Part shown: piece by piece, positions 46,471 through 58,846 of the stretch | How positions within the stretch are numbered: position 1 is the first letter of the stretch | Layout: every line of letters begins with the position of its first letter | NCBI GenBank assembly: GCA_022813625.1 | Contig: JAKLMB010000009.1 | Location: 806,001-870,000 of the forward strand | Direction: 5' to 3' | From: Aaosphaeria pasadenensis | Taxonomy: Eukaryota > Ascomycota > Dothideomycetes > Pleosporales | DNA length: 64,000 nucleotides | Notes under the pieces: model-generated | The model's input: only the letters and a program-made list of their open reading frames with translations | Told to the model about the DNA's origin: nothing | Database searches by the model: none | Made by a program: the position numbers and the translations under genes

Positions 46471-49400
46471 TTCTCCCTCGGCGACTTGCACTCCATGTAC
46501 ATTGTCTTTCTCTCGATCTGCAATACGCCAGACGATGGATGGCGCCTTTCTTGTCCACATTCCGGTGGTTCGGCTGAAGCATCTCAATTTCAATCGTCTT
46601 TACTCGTCAATGTAAACAATCCTATGCGGATGGAACGAAGCCGATTGGCCTACTGCGGCCCTCGGTTTGTTCCAATTGCGTGATGCCGATCTTGACATCT
46701 CTCCAATTGGGATATTGGAATCCATAATCCGAGGTAGATCTCAATTTTGCTCAACATCCTGTAGGCAAGGGCATCTGGGATGGGATACCATGGAGAATCA
46801 TTGTCACGGTAGGTTCGAAGATCGATCGCATCAATGCAGCCTGGACATTGCATTAAGCCGCCCGTCATACATCTCCACTGATCTCCGGTGGTCCTCGATA
46901 TGCCCATTGTAGAAGCCATGGGAGCCATCATAGAAAAGTCTCTGGTACTGGCTTCGTACCATTGAAAGCCTCCTCTTTGAAAAGTGAAATCAGAGGCAAT
47001 AGAAGGCTTCCCTTACAATTCGGGGGTGGTACTCGTGATAGAGCGGTGAGGTTGTGCAACGGCCTAGAGATACGACCTGTAGCTACACTCCTTACTACCA
47101 TCCACATATATGCCCATGAGGTCAAGAAGAGGGTCTCGTGGGCAAACAGAGGCAGGCGTCGCAAGGCACAACCCGGATCTCGCCGAGGATCGTGCTACCA
47201 TAGACGACTGCCCGTGTAGGCAAGGCCGTGGTTTGAAGACACTATCCTGGGCCTAATCCGTCGCCCTGAATCCACCAGCCTGGTAACCGTGGCGTATGTT
47301 GAGAGTGAAGGCTCACATCAAATGTCCCGATTGGTCGTTACTCATAATGTACCCACCTTGGAGGCTACATCACCCAGTTAGCCTTCCAATATGGTGGATC
47401 TGAAGGGTTGCTTGGGAAATCGTGGTCTAGAGGCAAGCCTCCGACGATGCTGTGCCGAGTTACTAATGACAGAGTGACAGAAAACGGCATGCACGACAGG
47501 ACTCGATGTAGATGTGCGGGCCATGCATCGGACGAGATAGAGGCATTCCAGTGACCTGGTTCGCAACTTAAGGTTTAACAGATGCAGGGGAGATTGTTGT
47601 GCCTTGTCTCGCAATATATGAACGCTAACCCACATGAACTCGACATTACTAACATTGACTGACCTGCGCTTTGATCGCTGTTTCTTGCTAATCTGAGATG
47701 ATCAGAGTCGGCCGTAGAAACTCAAAAGACACTGACTAAGAGAGGGAAAGCTGAATTGCGATGAACGACGCCTAGAGTCGATCAGGGGACGAGAGACCGT
47801 TTCCGAGACCGAATGGCGTAGAACCTTCTGAACAACGTTTTGGTTGCCAGACAAGTTGGGTTGCAGCCCTGTCTCTGATTCATACTGTCTAGGGCCCGCT
47901 CTATCCTGACAATCGTGCCACGTAGAAAGTTATGCCTTGTTGCATACATCCTCTCCAGTCGATTATGGACTGATGAAAATCGTAGAGGAATAGGCAAATG
48001 GAGGAACCGCGTGGGGCAAAGACAATTATGCTTGGCGGGCCAAAGCAAACATACAGGTTTGCAGAAACGGATATAAGGGAAGCTAGGGCATGACGCGCAT
48101 TCCATCCGCCTTTTGCGCCACAACGCCATCATATCCACAGAGAAGTCGACGGTGACACCGATCTTGCATTTGTGGAACCGAGCACCAGGTTCAGATTCGA
48201 TCTCCGTGTTACCAAGGCCAATTTAGTGTACCGGGTCTTCTTTGGTTCGTCCTGAGCCAAAGATAGGCGCCTCTTGGAAAATTCCATATGGTTTCTTGAT
48301 GGACTGCCTGTCTCGATCGCATAGCAAGGATGTATACTCACAGTGCCATGATCCCGCTAATCCCATCCTGAAATGACTGCAGCGCCGGATGTAGTCCCCC
48401 TCAAGCGGATGTAACACACTATTATGAAATCATGCACTGATCGTTGAGACGGGAATGGAGGAATTGCAGGACGCAGAGGCTTGGTTGACCATAGCAGTCA
48501 CTTCGTGTGGGATGATAGTCGTCCAATTCTGTTGAGATTAGATAGGGCGGGCCACGATGCTCCAATCACCCTTAGCAGCGATTGACAATCGATGAGATCG
48601 TCCGGGGAAATCCGCCTGTGATTCTTTCGTTTTCAGACCATTCTAGATGCCCGAGCTTCTCCAGGTTGTAACTTGTGCCTATCATAAGCAACCTTTTCGA
48701 AAATCTGATTTTCTAATCATCTGTTGTTTTGGTAAAAAGGCGGTTGGTTGAATTTCTCGCGAACATGTCGCCAATCCGATCCTTGATCTAGAAAAGGTTA
48801 CATATTGTGACCACGACGTAGGGCGATTTGCAGAAGCAAGCAACGCCGACCTTCTGGGCAATGGATCACGTAAAAGCCTCCGATATTTTCATTGATGGAA
48901 AACGACAACTTGTGGTGGACCTACTCCAGATTCAGAAGCCAACTGCTTGAAGCAGGGGTCTTTGCGCTGGTCCTTTGTGGTTTTTGGCGTTGGAGCAAAA
49001 CGCCAGAGGCTTTCCATGGGACGAGGCTGCATGTAACCTTTAACTACTCAGCTGAACCGGGTTAAGGGAGCATATTTTTGGTGCAGAAACGGGCCTCTGC
49101 ATATTGCACCCTCGCACATGCAGAAAGATGCCGCCGCAAATCTCCTTGTTGGATCGATGTGGCTATCCATGCCCGCGGTAGGAGCATGATCAGGAAATCT
49201 CCCAAAGAGCAGGAAACATTCACCGTGCCCTGGGCCTGTGTTCGTACTTCTGTACTACTATCGCGGAGAATCGCTCACAACAGCGGCGGCGGAAGGTAGA
49301 GCCACAGGGCCCGCCACGGTTCAACGCGCAGATCGACGACCTGCAACTCTGTCCAAGAGGGCTTGACTCTCTCCCCGGTGGGGGCATACCCAGGTAAAGC

Positions 49401-50984
49401 AGAGGTGACAAAGTAGAGGGAAAAGAAAAGAAATGATATGACGGGGATTAGGGTGGATTGGAAATGGTGTCTTGAGGCGTCTGCAGCAGGACGTTTTGGG
49501 GCAGATAGTGCGCGTCCCGGCTGACCGCTGCCGCGCGACGCAGGAAGATCTCCCTGCGCTTGAAAAAGCCAGATGGATTTATGGTGCGAACAGTGCTTTT
49601 TCGATCAAGCATAAGGGCATGATGGTAAGTCCAGGTAGGTGACGAATCATGGAGGTCGGTAACAAGGTGAGGTTGGAAAAGCGTCTTCGGCAAAGACCAA
49701 CAAAGGCAACAGAAAAAGCATGCCCGCAAACCTTAATTGCCGACCCCAGCCCTAGCCTAGCCAATTCCATTGCATCGGGAGCGGCGGATTGGCCGCCGTG
49801 TGGTTTCTTGTGAGGGTCGTTCAGGGCTCCCCTGGTGGTCGGCGTCAGAGACGAGGAGAGATGAGGTCCTAGCCTTGGTAGTCAGACCGGGGCGGGCCTT
49901 GTCGGAAACGATCTAGGTAAAGGGCAAAAGGCAAGTCAGGATGTACCAGGATCGTCTTGTGGATGTGGACAAGCAGGATGCCATCATCCTCCTCACGCGG
50001 CGGGTGTGCATTGGAGATTTGCGTGACACATAGAATGCGCCAGCGCCTTGCTCGATATACACACCAAACGCACCATTTGTACCATTTTCTGCATGTCTGC
50101 AACTCGCGCTCGCGACCTGGAGATGCTACCATGGTCGCGGTTCTGCGGGCCCGCCAGCCCGCGTTTGACAAGGCCATCGCGGCTGTTCCCTACGACGAGC
50201 CTCCCTATATGGAGGGTAGCAGATGCGAGATCGTAATCGGCCTTGCTGTGCGACGTTCACTACGCTACTTGCTCTATTCGTCCAAAGGCCATCCGCTTTC
50301 GAGCAGATTTGACCGTCTCCTACAACCAGGTAGAATCCGCAAGACGGCTGCACGCTTGTCTCGTCGTACCGCACGGTTGAGTAGGCCAGTATCAGGACCG
50401 GCCGTGGGCCATGATGCTACTAGCCTGCACAAGAGCAATAGTGAACTTCCAAGGGCTAGGAGAGAAGTATAAGACTGACCTTGGGCCGCGCTGTTCGCTT
50501 CGATATCATTGCAGCAAACAGCATCGACAGCAATAACACCACCGACCACCGAAGACGAGCATTGAGCATTGAGCATCAAATCTACCACCTATCCAAGAGC
50601 AGCTCCACTCGTCTCGGGACCAAGGTTCCAATTCCCTCAGCACGTCTCTTGGTTGCTTTTCTCCAGCCACGGCAGCTTAGAACAGCTTTCACCACCTTCG
50701 GTACTGCGCACTCATCCCGCGCTGTGTCCAAACGGCCCGTCTTTCACTGGTGAGCATCTTAGTCCCGCTACTGTCCCCAGAATACATATCTGGGTCGGCG
50801 CCGCAATCAACTTCTCACTGACCTACGACCCAGACAACAACTGCCGTATCACTCCATCACCACCACGCCCACCACAGATATTGGCTTTCTTGCCGCGTCT
50901 ACCGTATCATATCAACGACACAGTTCCAGCACAATAAACAGCAAGTTCGAACCACGAGTAACAGGGTACCCGAACAAACAAACA
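46471..50984. other. Gene-poor region of 4.5 kb
   Basis: All open frames longer than 60 codons were read and none shows family similarity, plausible splice partners or a low-complexity pattern. Composition is ordinary, not AT-rich, so there is no sign of RIP. The last 400 bases are C/A-rich and look like the leader of the miniprotein at 50985. Confidence 0.45.
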
Positions 50985-51149
50985 ATGGCCCAACCGAATA
51001 GCTGTCAGCACCAATTCAAAATGATCAAGTCCGACACGACGATCATTCAATGGAATTGCAACATGTGTCACTCGGGCCCCCACTCATGGATCTTTGAGTG
51101 CTCCAATTGCAAATTGAAGACCTGCCGACCGTGTGCGGCCAAAGCATGA
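50985..51149 (+). CDS. Cys-rich miniprotein (54 residues), zinc-ribbon-like
   Basis: Short intronless frame with a good start context (ACAAACAATGGCC) after a CA-rich leader. The Cys/His pattern is ordered: Cys7-x-His9, Cys25-x2-Cys28, Cys39-x2-Cys42, Cys47-x2-Cys50, with WNCNMCHSGPHSWIFECSNC and CRPC visible. Four metal-ligand pairs in 54 residues suggest one or two bound zinc ions in a ZZ/RING-like arrangement. I have a vague memory of small fungal hypothetical proteins sharing the SGPH...ECxxC...CRPC core, but I cannot name a family. No signal peptide or membrane segment. It is the only plausible gene in 7.4 kb. Coding status rests on the regular Cys pairs and the start context, so it is probable rather than certain. 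Confidence 0.6.
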   Translation: MAQPNSCQHQFKMIKSDTTIIQWNCNMCHSGPHSWIFECSNCKLKTCRPCAAKA

Positions 51150-53886
51150 GGGGTAAAACAATGAGCTGAGGTACGTAAACTACCAATTTCCTGTACAAAT
51201 CCTCCGTCCCTGCGTCCGCACGTGGCTTGGAGCTGCCGGGCGAAATGCATGATTTCGCAGGGTGCCGTGTCAGTCATCGGCCGTCTTTCACGTTTCGAAG
51301 ACGTGGTGAAGGCAGACGTATAAGTGGTTCTTTGGGTATGGTTGCTGACTCGATGGCCGATAATAGATTGAGCGATGCCTGTGCAGTGTGCTTGTGCACG
51401 ATCGACGCTTGTACCGGGATCTTACCCAACCCAGGCGCCCGGGACCTGGCCATGGCCATTTTTTAACTGCCATCTCGTGTGCGCGTGCCCTTTATACGGC
51501 GGTATCTGCCGGTACTCCCACCGCCATGCTCGCTTGCTCGCTTGCTCGCTTTCTCTTTCTCGTCATTCCTCTCCGGTTCAACAATGAGTTGCAATCAGTC
51601 CCTCTACGCTCGCTACTCAACCCTTATTCCCCCCCTTTTTTTGCATTTGCACTTGGCTCTTGAGGGCCTGGCACGGATTTAGCACGGCGTTTCGGTGGCT
51701 CCAAAAAAAGATTGGTGTTACGATGGGACTCAAGGGCGGCAACCTGCGAATGAGTACGGCTTTCCTCCTTGAGCGGCATCGACATTGGCGCACAAAAGCA
51801 ACGGGTTCGCTCTAACTTAGAATGGATTCAGCGGTGGCGTGGGGGAAATGCTCCGTCTGGCCCGGCTGCCCGCAGCGGCTTGTGTAGCCTCGATGTCCGT
51901 ATTTCATTGGTCTGCGGACCTGTTTCAGCATCTCTAGACGGCGTTCCTCCATTATTGTACTCGCCCTTTCCTACTACCCTAATGCATCTCGTTGTGCGAC
52001 GGTCGTTTTTTTCTTCTTCTTTCCTTCCTGTCCAAACTTCTTTTATCCTCCTTTGTCTCCTCTGTTTCTGTACTCCGTATCTGTATCTGGTACCACTTCC
52101 ACAGCTTCCCTAGCCAAATGTGTCGGCTCTTGGAGAGCAATTGGATGCTCTGCCTTCTTTCATGTAGCCTGATGGCGGGGGGTCCTGTTTCACGTCCCTA
52201 GCGATTACACCTTGGCAATGCTCCATAGAGAAATTCATGACTGACGCATCTCAAACTGACCTCCGCTCACTTTCGGCTTGATGATCCGCTTGCTCACGAG
52301 GTTGCCATTCATCGTTTCCCATTCCCGGCCCCTGAACGCTGTACGGATTGACGTCCTATGTCTAATGTGGTCTGATCGCCGTGCCTGACTTTGCTCTAGT
52401 CCATCTCATTCAGCTTGCCCGTCGTCGTGACTGGGGCCATTACCCATGCCAACATCGCCATCATGACCGCCTGTTAGGATGCATACGGCATGACATGGTG
52501 GGGTCGAATCGCGCAGCCCTTTCCGTTCACGAACAATGCGTCCCGCGATGGAAGGGTAGCTGAGATATTACGAGTTCAACACATTTTCAATCAACATCGG
52601 AAGACGTAATCGACCTTTCAGAGATAACACTATTGTTCTCCATAGGTAGGTGAGGTGGGGTATTCTGTCAGGATGCTTCCCGTCTCGCCAATAAGTGGTG
52701 CAGCCTTGTGGCTACGGCAATGCCTGTATGTGTCGTCTTTCGAAATGTACCTTGACCAAGCAGGTATCGCCAGCGAGCCGTCCGCGTCCTTCGGTTCGGT
52801 AAGGACATGACTGATTGCATGCGCCGGACCGATTGCAGCTTGCCTTATGGGGAGGACAAGCGTAACGATAGGCCCGAACCCTCTTCTCATACACCCTCAT
52901 GCTCCCAATCCGCTTAGCCCTCTGGTAGATGGAATCAGGCATATCATCCGTTCCAGACAAAGCAAATAATAAGTGAAAGATAACGCAGATGCGTACGGAT
53001 TGATCCATGTATTGCATCATGCAAAAGAAATCGTTGCCGTGGCGGTCATCAATAGGTGGATCCTGGTTTCGGTTCAGACCAGCTTGCTGATGGAGGGATG
53101 AGATGGCGCGAAACGGTCAGACGGCGAGACTTAGAGCGAGAGATATTCGATTGAATATTTAGAAGTCGTCTGCCGCCGTATGCGTAAATGGAGACAGACG
53201 TGAGGTTCTCCGTATGTGCCTTCCCTATGCAAGAAGACATCCTCCCTGCCAGTGCACGTGATCGTGTGCATCACATTACCACAAGTCGAGGCAGCTTTTG
53301 TATCCTCTGCTTCACAACACCTCGACATCTCGATATCCAGAGATAGGCACCAATCTCGCTTTTCTCGTGTCTGTTCTATTTTGACATGTTTGTTGAAGTG
53401 CGGAATCGCCTTCCAATGTCCTTGCCCAATGGTCTGTCCTCTGAGTATGCCCATTGAAGGCAGCCACAATAGTTCGCACATCTATACCGTGACCATCGTC
53501 ACCCAATGGTGAACACAGTCAGTCTCACTGCATGCACCAACACCCGAAGGCATCGCCCTGCAAGACCATCCATAGTATCGCAATGATTCCCCCATCAGAC
53601 AATGACAGCGCTGTTGAGCTACACAATGAAAGCCCATTGGCCCAATGGAGCTAGCTATGCTCAGCTGTCCATTTCAGCCCCCAACTTGAAATATGTGTGG
53701 TCTTAGGTCTATAACCAGCACTGCAGCCTTGCCAGCTGGCAACCTCCTCAAAGTCTTTTCTTTTCTCTTCTCCTTTCTCCTACTTCATTTTCCAGAAAAA
53801 CGTACTCAAAGCGGAGACGCTCATCAACAACGCACTGCTTTCAGGCGAGACCGAATCGATCGCTTCAAATCCCTATAGAAACCGCC
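51150..53886. other. Gene-poor region of 2.7 kb before the calpain gene
   Basis: No supported gene. It contains a pyrimidine-rich stretch (51,995-52,080) with TACTCCGTA at 52,071, and a CT-rich leader (53,750-53,790) just ahead of the calpain start. Confidence 0.45.
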
Positions 53887-56643
53887 ATGTCTTCAGTATC
53901 AGGCGATACGGATGAAACTAAACCACCCCAGCAAATCCTGGATGAATTTTGGGAGAATCTTATTACCAAAAAGCCAGGAAAGGTGACGAACATATTTCCA
54001 CAGAGCCTTTACGCAAATCTTCTCCCTCCCAATCCAAACTCTGGGCCAGCCAAGGGTAAGAACGCAGCTGAGTCGTACCAAGCGGCAGCCGACCTCTGTC
54101 GTGCCCGCGTTAAGCGCATCGTGCGTGAATGCCACCGCACGAATGAAAAGTTCACCGACCCCGACTTCGACATCGAGGGCGGGGGCAGGTACAACTGCTT
54201 AGAAGGCTTACTCAAATGGTACAATCAGAATTCTGATTCGGGGGCCTCCACCAGCATCAATGGTCTTGCCGAGGCTTTCAAAACGCTGGCCGATAGCAAC
54301 ATGTTCGTCCCTTCGATGACCATCGATCTCAATGCTGCATCCAAAGCGCTCAATTCTTCCGGGGGCGAAAGCGCCAGTGAATATTGTCCACAGACCGTGC
54401 ATCGGATCGACTGGATCTTCGATGACCCACATTTCACGGTAGATGGATTCTCGAGTTCCGATGTGCAACAAGGCCAAAACGGCGATTGTTGGTTCATTGC
54501 AGCTGTCGCGACCATCTGCAGTAGCCCCTCGCTCATGCACAAAATATGCGTGGAACGTGACGAAGAATGCGGAGTTTACGGTTTCGTCTTCTACAGAGAC
54601 GGTGAATGGATCTGGACCATCGTCGATGATAACCTCTTCCTGAAGACTGCTGACTACGATGACTATGGGGATAACTATGACCCATCGGCTATCAAAGAAC
54701 GCAAGTGGAAGAAGAATCATCAGACCGGATCTGATGCATTGTATTTTGCATCATGTGCGGACCAAAACGAGACATGGCTTCCTCTATTGGAAAAGGCTTA
54801 CGCTAAAGTACACGGCGATTATTCGTCTATCGCTGGGGGCTGGTCGGGCGAAGGTGTCGAAGATTTGACAGGAGGCACGACAACCAAAGTTCTTTCCAAC
54901 AGGGTTCTTAGCAAGAAACGCTTATGGAATGAACTTCTTGAGGTTAACAAGACCTTTCTCTATGCTGCCTCATCATCAAGCTGGTGGGGTGACGATTCCG
55001 AAGCCAGAAGAGGCCTTCCGCTTAACCACGCGTACTCGGTTATCAAAGCGGTCGAGGAAGAGGATGAGGATGGTAAGAAACAAAAACTCGTACAAATTCG
55101 GTATGTTGCCCATGAATCCAACTCAGGTCCCAGCTTCTAATTTCAGAAGAAACCCGTGGGGAAAACGTAGCTGGAACGGCGTAGGAGAATGGAACGGCGC
55201 GTGGGCAGACGGCTCCAAAGAATGGACACCATATTGGATGAATAAACTCAACTACCGCTTTGCGGATGACGGCGTATTCTGGATGTCTTTCGATGACTTG
55301 TTGAAACGTTTCTCTGTCCTTGACCGTACTCGACTATTCGACCACAAGTGGACAGTCGTGCAGCAATGGACAAGTGTCAATGTTGCGTGGGTCACGGGCT
55401 ATCTCACGACCAAATTCCAAGTTGAGATCAAGAAGGCCGGACCAACCGTATTCGTTCTTTCTCAGGTATGTATAATAATGGATCCTCTGGCAAAGTGGCA
55501 TACTAAGATCTGTTATTCTAGCTTGACGACCGTTACTTCCAAGGTCTCACAGGAAAGTACAACTTCGACTTGCATTTCTTGCTGCAAGAGGTAAATGCCA
55601 AACCTGGTGACTATATAATCCGTGCCCGCGGAGCTTGGTTTGGCAACCGTAGCATCTCTGCCGAAGTTGACCTCGAGCCTGGAGTGTACGAGGTGGTGCC
55701 GAAGATCGTAGCTTCTAAGGATGAATCTGCCCCCGAAGTTCATTCTGTTGTCACGAAACTGGCAAACACAAACCCACAGAAGCTTCGCCAGATTGGTCTG
55801 AACTACGACATTGCCAACGCGAAAGGCATCATCGAGCTCACCGAAGAGGAAAAGAAGAAGAAGGAAGCCAAGAAGAAGGCGGCAAGTGAGAAGAAGAAGA
55901 AAGAGAAGGAAGATGCTGAGAAGGAAGCAGCAGAGTTCGCATTGTGGAAGAAAGAGAAGAAGGAACGAGAAGACAAAGAAAAGGAAGACCATGCTCAATT
56001 GAAGAAGGAGGTCAAGGAAGAACTCAAGGCTGAGTTGAAGGAGGAGAAGACAGCGGAGAAGACAGAGGAGAAGACAGAGGAGAAAACGGAAGAGAAGAAA
56101 GAAGAGAAGACAGAGGGGAAATCGGAAGAGCAGAAACCAGCGAAAGAACAGCCAGCTACAGCAGAAGAGCCAAAGAAGTCAGAAGAAACCCCTTCTACTT
56201 CAGTAGAGCAATCAACCCAAACATCAGACTCAACTTCGGCCTCCGCTACCGACACGAAGGTGGAAAAGACTCCAGAGAAAAAGACCACTACCGATAGTGA
56301 AGAAACCAGTACTCAAACAACACCAACATCTAGTGCCGATCAAGGCCCTACTTCACCCGGAGCAGCACCCCCCACCGGCGGGGAACCCTCCGACACAGCA
56401 AAAGACTCCGATGAATCCGAAAAAGAAAAGGAGAAGGACTCCGAGAAGTCGGAAGGCGAAAAAGAGAAGGAGAAAGACAAAGACGCGGAAAAGCAGAACC
56501 CATGGAATGCTGTCTGCGTGCTTGGTCTCCGTGTCTACGCTCAAGACGAGTCAGTGAGCATCAAGCTGGTCAGGCCGAGAGACGCCGAAGAAGCTGCTGT
56601 CCTAGATGCAGATGGAGCGACGCAGGCTGGGGCGACGATGTAA
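53887..56643 (+). CDS. Calpain-like cysteine protease with Lys/Glu-rich C-terminal tail
   Basis: Three exons, 53887-55100, 55147-55465 and 55522-56643, giving 884 residues. Calpain catalytic triad is complete: Cys about 201 in QQGQNGDCWFIAAVA, His about 381 in GLPLNHAYSVIKA, Asn about 407 in RRNPWGKRSW. The Asn motif is formed across intron 1. After the protease core (to about residue 510) a C2-like region contains LDDRYFQGLTGKYNFDLHF and PGDYIIRARGAWFGNRS. The C-terminal 280 residues are low-complexity: KKK/EEK runs with five near-tandem EKTEE units, then a Ser/Thr/Glu/Lys-rich stretch, and a short ordered-looking end (NPWNAVCVLGLRVYAQDES). Typical fungal PalB/Rim13 differs in architecture, so a role in pH signalling should not be assumed. 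Confidence 0.9.
55840..56130 (+). repeat. Lys/Glu low-complexity tract within the calpain gene
   Basis: AAG/GAG-rich codons; includes the near-tandem 12-nt EKTE/EEKT-coding units near 56,040-56,120. Likely a charged single alpha-helix or coiled-coil. Confidence 0.7.
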
Positions 56644-57350
56644 TTGATGATATAAAAAGCCAATCTCCTACTCTTGTCTAATTTTTTGCGTAATGTTAAG
56701 TAAGGTAGATGAAGTTGACTTTGATGACGCCCGATAATGAAATCCTTTTCACATCATGCCCGCTCTCGATCTATGCAAACTGTACATGCATACAATCTTT
56801 CCCTCTATAGTCGTCAACTCCATAAGCACCAACTACCTTAGCATGTGGTTCAAAGTTGGTGTTATTATTACCAACATGCCTACATGGGTCTGCTTCTCCT
56901 ATGTAAGAGTATCATGGACAAAGAGTACTTGTATATGTATGTGACGTGATGGCCGCTTCTAGAGACTAAGATGAGAATTTATTCGTTTCATGCCTCTGAA
57001 ACAAATGTTGAGTATGGTTTGAAATTGAGTAAGGGAGAGAGAGGGTAAGAGCGGATATGCTGATGAACAGGAAAATCCCATGCATATATGCAAGCGTGGG
57101 ATAAGTCGAGCAATGGTCCAACTTGATTATCTATGGAATGTTTTCTAAAAGTTGTTACCAGAGCCCAAGGCTTCCTTCAAAAAGCAGCTTTGCCCCCAAT
57201 ATATCCCTAAGTCCGAAATCAATTGCCATCCTCTAAGTCACAACAGAATCAGGCCAAAGGACACTATTATGCCAAAAGAGAGTGATAGACCCAGGACTGG
57301 GAACTCGTATCGCACTGGATACAGGCAATGGTGCCGTGCCTCGAAAGAAT
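56644..57350. other. Convergent 3' region after the calpain gene
   Basis: No gene recognised; AT-leaning non-coding DNA between two convergent genes. Confidence 0.5.
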
Positions 57351-58846
57351 TCACCACGGCGTTGTGCCCTCGGAATCTTCAGGTCTAGCTAGCCTGAAGA
57401 AGGGATCGTTAACATGATACTGGATTAGCAAAGGCCCGTACTCAAAGTTGACGTATGGGTGATTCTCTGGGTCTCTCGACTCCTGGTCTACGTCCAATAG
57501 CACGCACGGGCTCAAGGTGGTATTATTGTTCGTGTTCTGACTGGTTGCCAATGCATACAATCGAAGCATGGCGTCGTCTCTCAAAGCAATGTCCTGTTCT
57601 ATCCCTCTTAAAGTTCTCTCGTACAATCGGTCTAGCCTCTCAGCTATATTTTGCAGCGCCAGCAGCGCTCCTAGCGTGTTAAACGTCTGGGGCCAATTGA
57701 ATCTGGTTACACGGAGACCTCCAGGCAAACCTTTGCCAATTTTTCTGACGTAGCCCTGGTATTGAAAGCGGAAATGAGGAGAGTGGAGGAGGTAGTTGTT
57801 CAAAACACGATTGAACGTCCAGGTGCCGGTGGGCTCTAGTGATTCGTGGTTGTACAGAACGTGCTGACGCAATTCCGAAGCACTAGAGAACGCCTGACCA
57901 TTATTAACACTGGTCACATCGGAAACCTCACAGAATCCGCATGCGTAGACATTTTCTAAAGGAAAGAGCCAGCCGTCGAAGTCGTTGAAATGGTACTGCT
58001 AGTGCTCTATCCAATCTTCACGTTTCCCGCACTTTCTGCATAATGGACAGTACATGTATTTGTCCGGTAGCGCAAAGTCTGAGGGATTGTCGGTCGGGTT
58101 GTAAAATATCGGAATCCCGGGATCGAAAATTGGGTTGTTCCTGTTAATCCAGGGCTCGGGAGCAGGCTGATTAAATTCATACTGGTCAAGTGTAGACTCG
58201 TCGGTTGCAGGCTCGTCGGTTATAGCCGCAGACTCGTTGAGTGCAGACTGATCAAGTACAGGATGGTCGAGTGCGGGCTGACCATTTGCAGACTGGTCGA
58301 ATACGGGCGTATTGAGTACAGACTGATCGAGTGTGGACTGGCCAAGTACAGATTGTCCGAGTACAGACGGATCAATTGCGGACTGGTTAGGTGCGGGCTG
58401 ATGAAATGCGGTCGGATCAGTTGTGTACTGGCTAGTTGCGGGCTGATCAAGTAAGAACGAATCGATTGCGTGATGATCAAATGCAGGCTGATCAAATGCA
58501 GACTCATCAAATCCGGCCGGGTCAGATTCCGTCTGGTCAAAAGGGCTCTCTATCTTAGGCTGCGTCTGAATTTCCGAACCGGAAGGCTCCTCGGTCGTTG
58601 GATTCAAGCGCCATAGAAGAGACTCTGGAAATATTTCTAATCATTCATATTAGAAAACCTTGGAGAGCTACAGCTATGGGGGCCGTGCAGTCGTCATCTT
58701 GATGAAGAGGATACCTTACCGTCTAATTCTTCTTTAATAGGATCAGGTTCTGAAAAGGGCTCTGCATAGTGATCTGAAGATGTATCATCTAACATGACGG
58801 TGTCCTGTGACTGATCCTCGTCTTTGATATCCGGATTGGTATCCAT
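57351..58846 (-). CDS. Pentapeptide-repeat protein with Cys/His motifs; reading frame interrupted by TAG or an unspliced intron
   Basis: Exon 1 (58846-58720) gives MDTNPDIKDEDQSQDTVM; a 95-nt intron (58719-58625) leads to ESLLWRLNPTTEEP. Then follow about 22 five-residue units of the type D-Q-[PS]-[AV]-[FL], ending near residue 200. Next is a CxxC segment, YCPLCRKCGKREDWIEH, which meets an in-frame TAG at 57999. The same frame reopens at once: QYHFNDFDGWLF, a C2H2-like YACGFCE with LRQHVLYNHE, and a C-terminal region with NIAERLDRLYERTLRGIEQD. Either the TAG is a nonsense change, it is read through, or a 66-nt intron (58021-57956, GTGAAG...TTTAG, a multiple of three) removes it; the spliced product would be 444 residues. 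I do not recognise the family; zinc binding is inference. The 57351 end assumes the downstream frame belongs. Confidence 0.55.
58165..58530 (-). repeat. 15-bp coding minisatellite (pentapeptide units)
   Basis: Degenerate 15-bp units, visible on the plus strand as GACTGATCGAGTGYG / GGCTGATCAAATGCA, run for about 360 bases. They encode D-Q-x-x-[LF] pentads with some N/G/H substitutions at position 1. This is not the A-[DN]-L-x-x pattern of the classic pentapeptide-repeat family. Confidence 0.75.

Noticed and set aside
47782..48138. 118-codon minus-strand frame in the gene-poor tract
   Set aside because: Arg/Cys/Leu mixture without motif, signal peptide or consistent codon bias.
49957..50472. 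171-codon frame in the gene-poor tract
   Set aside because: Composition and overlapping frames on the other strand look random; no motif, signal or splice support.
50943..50960. tRNA B-box-like sequence (AGTTCGAACC)
   Set aside because: No matching A box, acceptor stem or cloverleaf upstream; it lies in the leader of the 54-residue protein.
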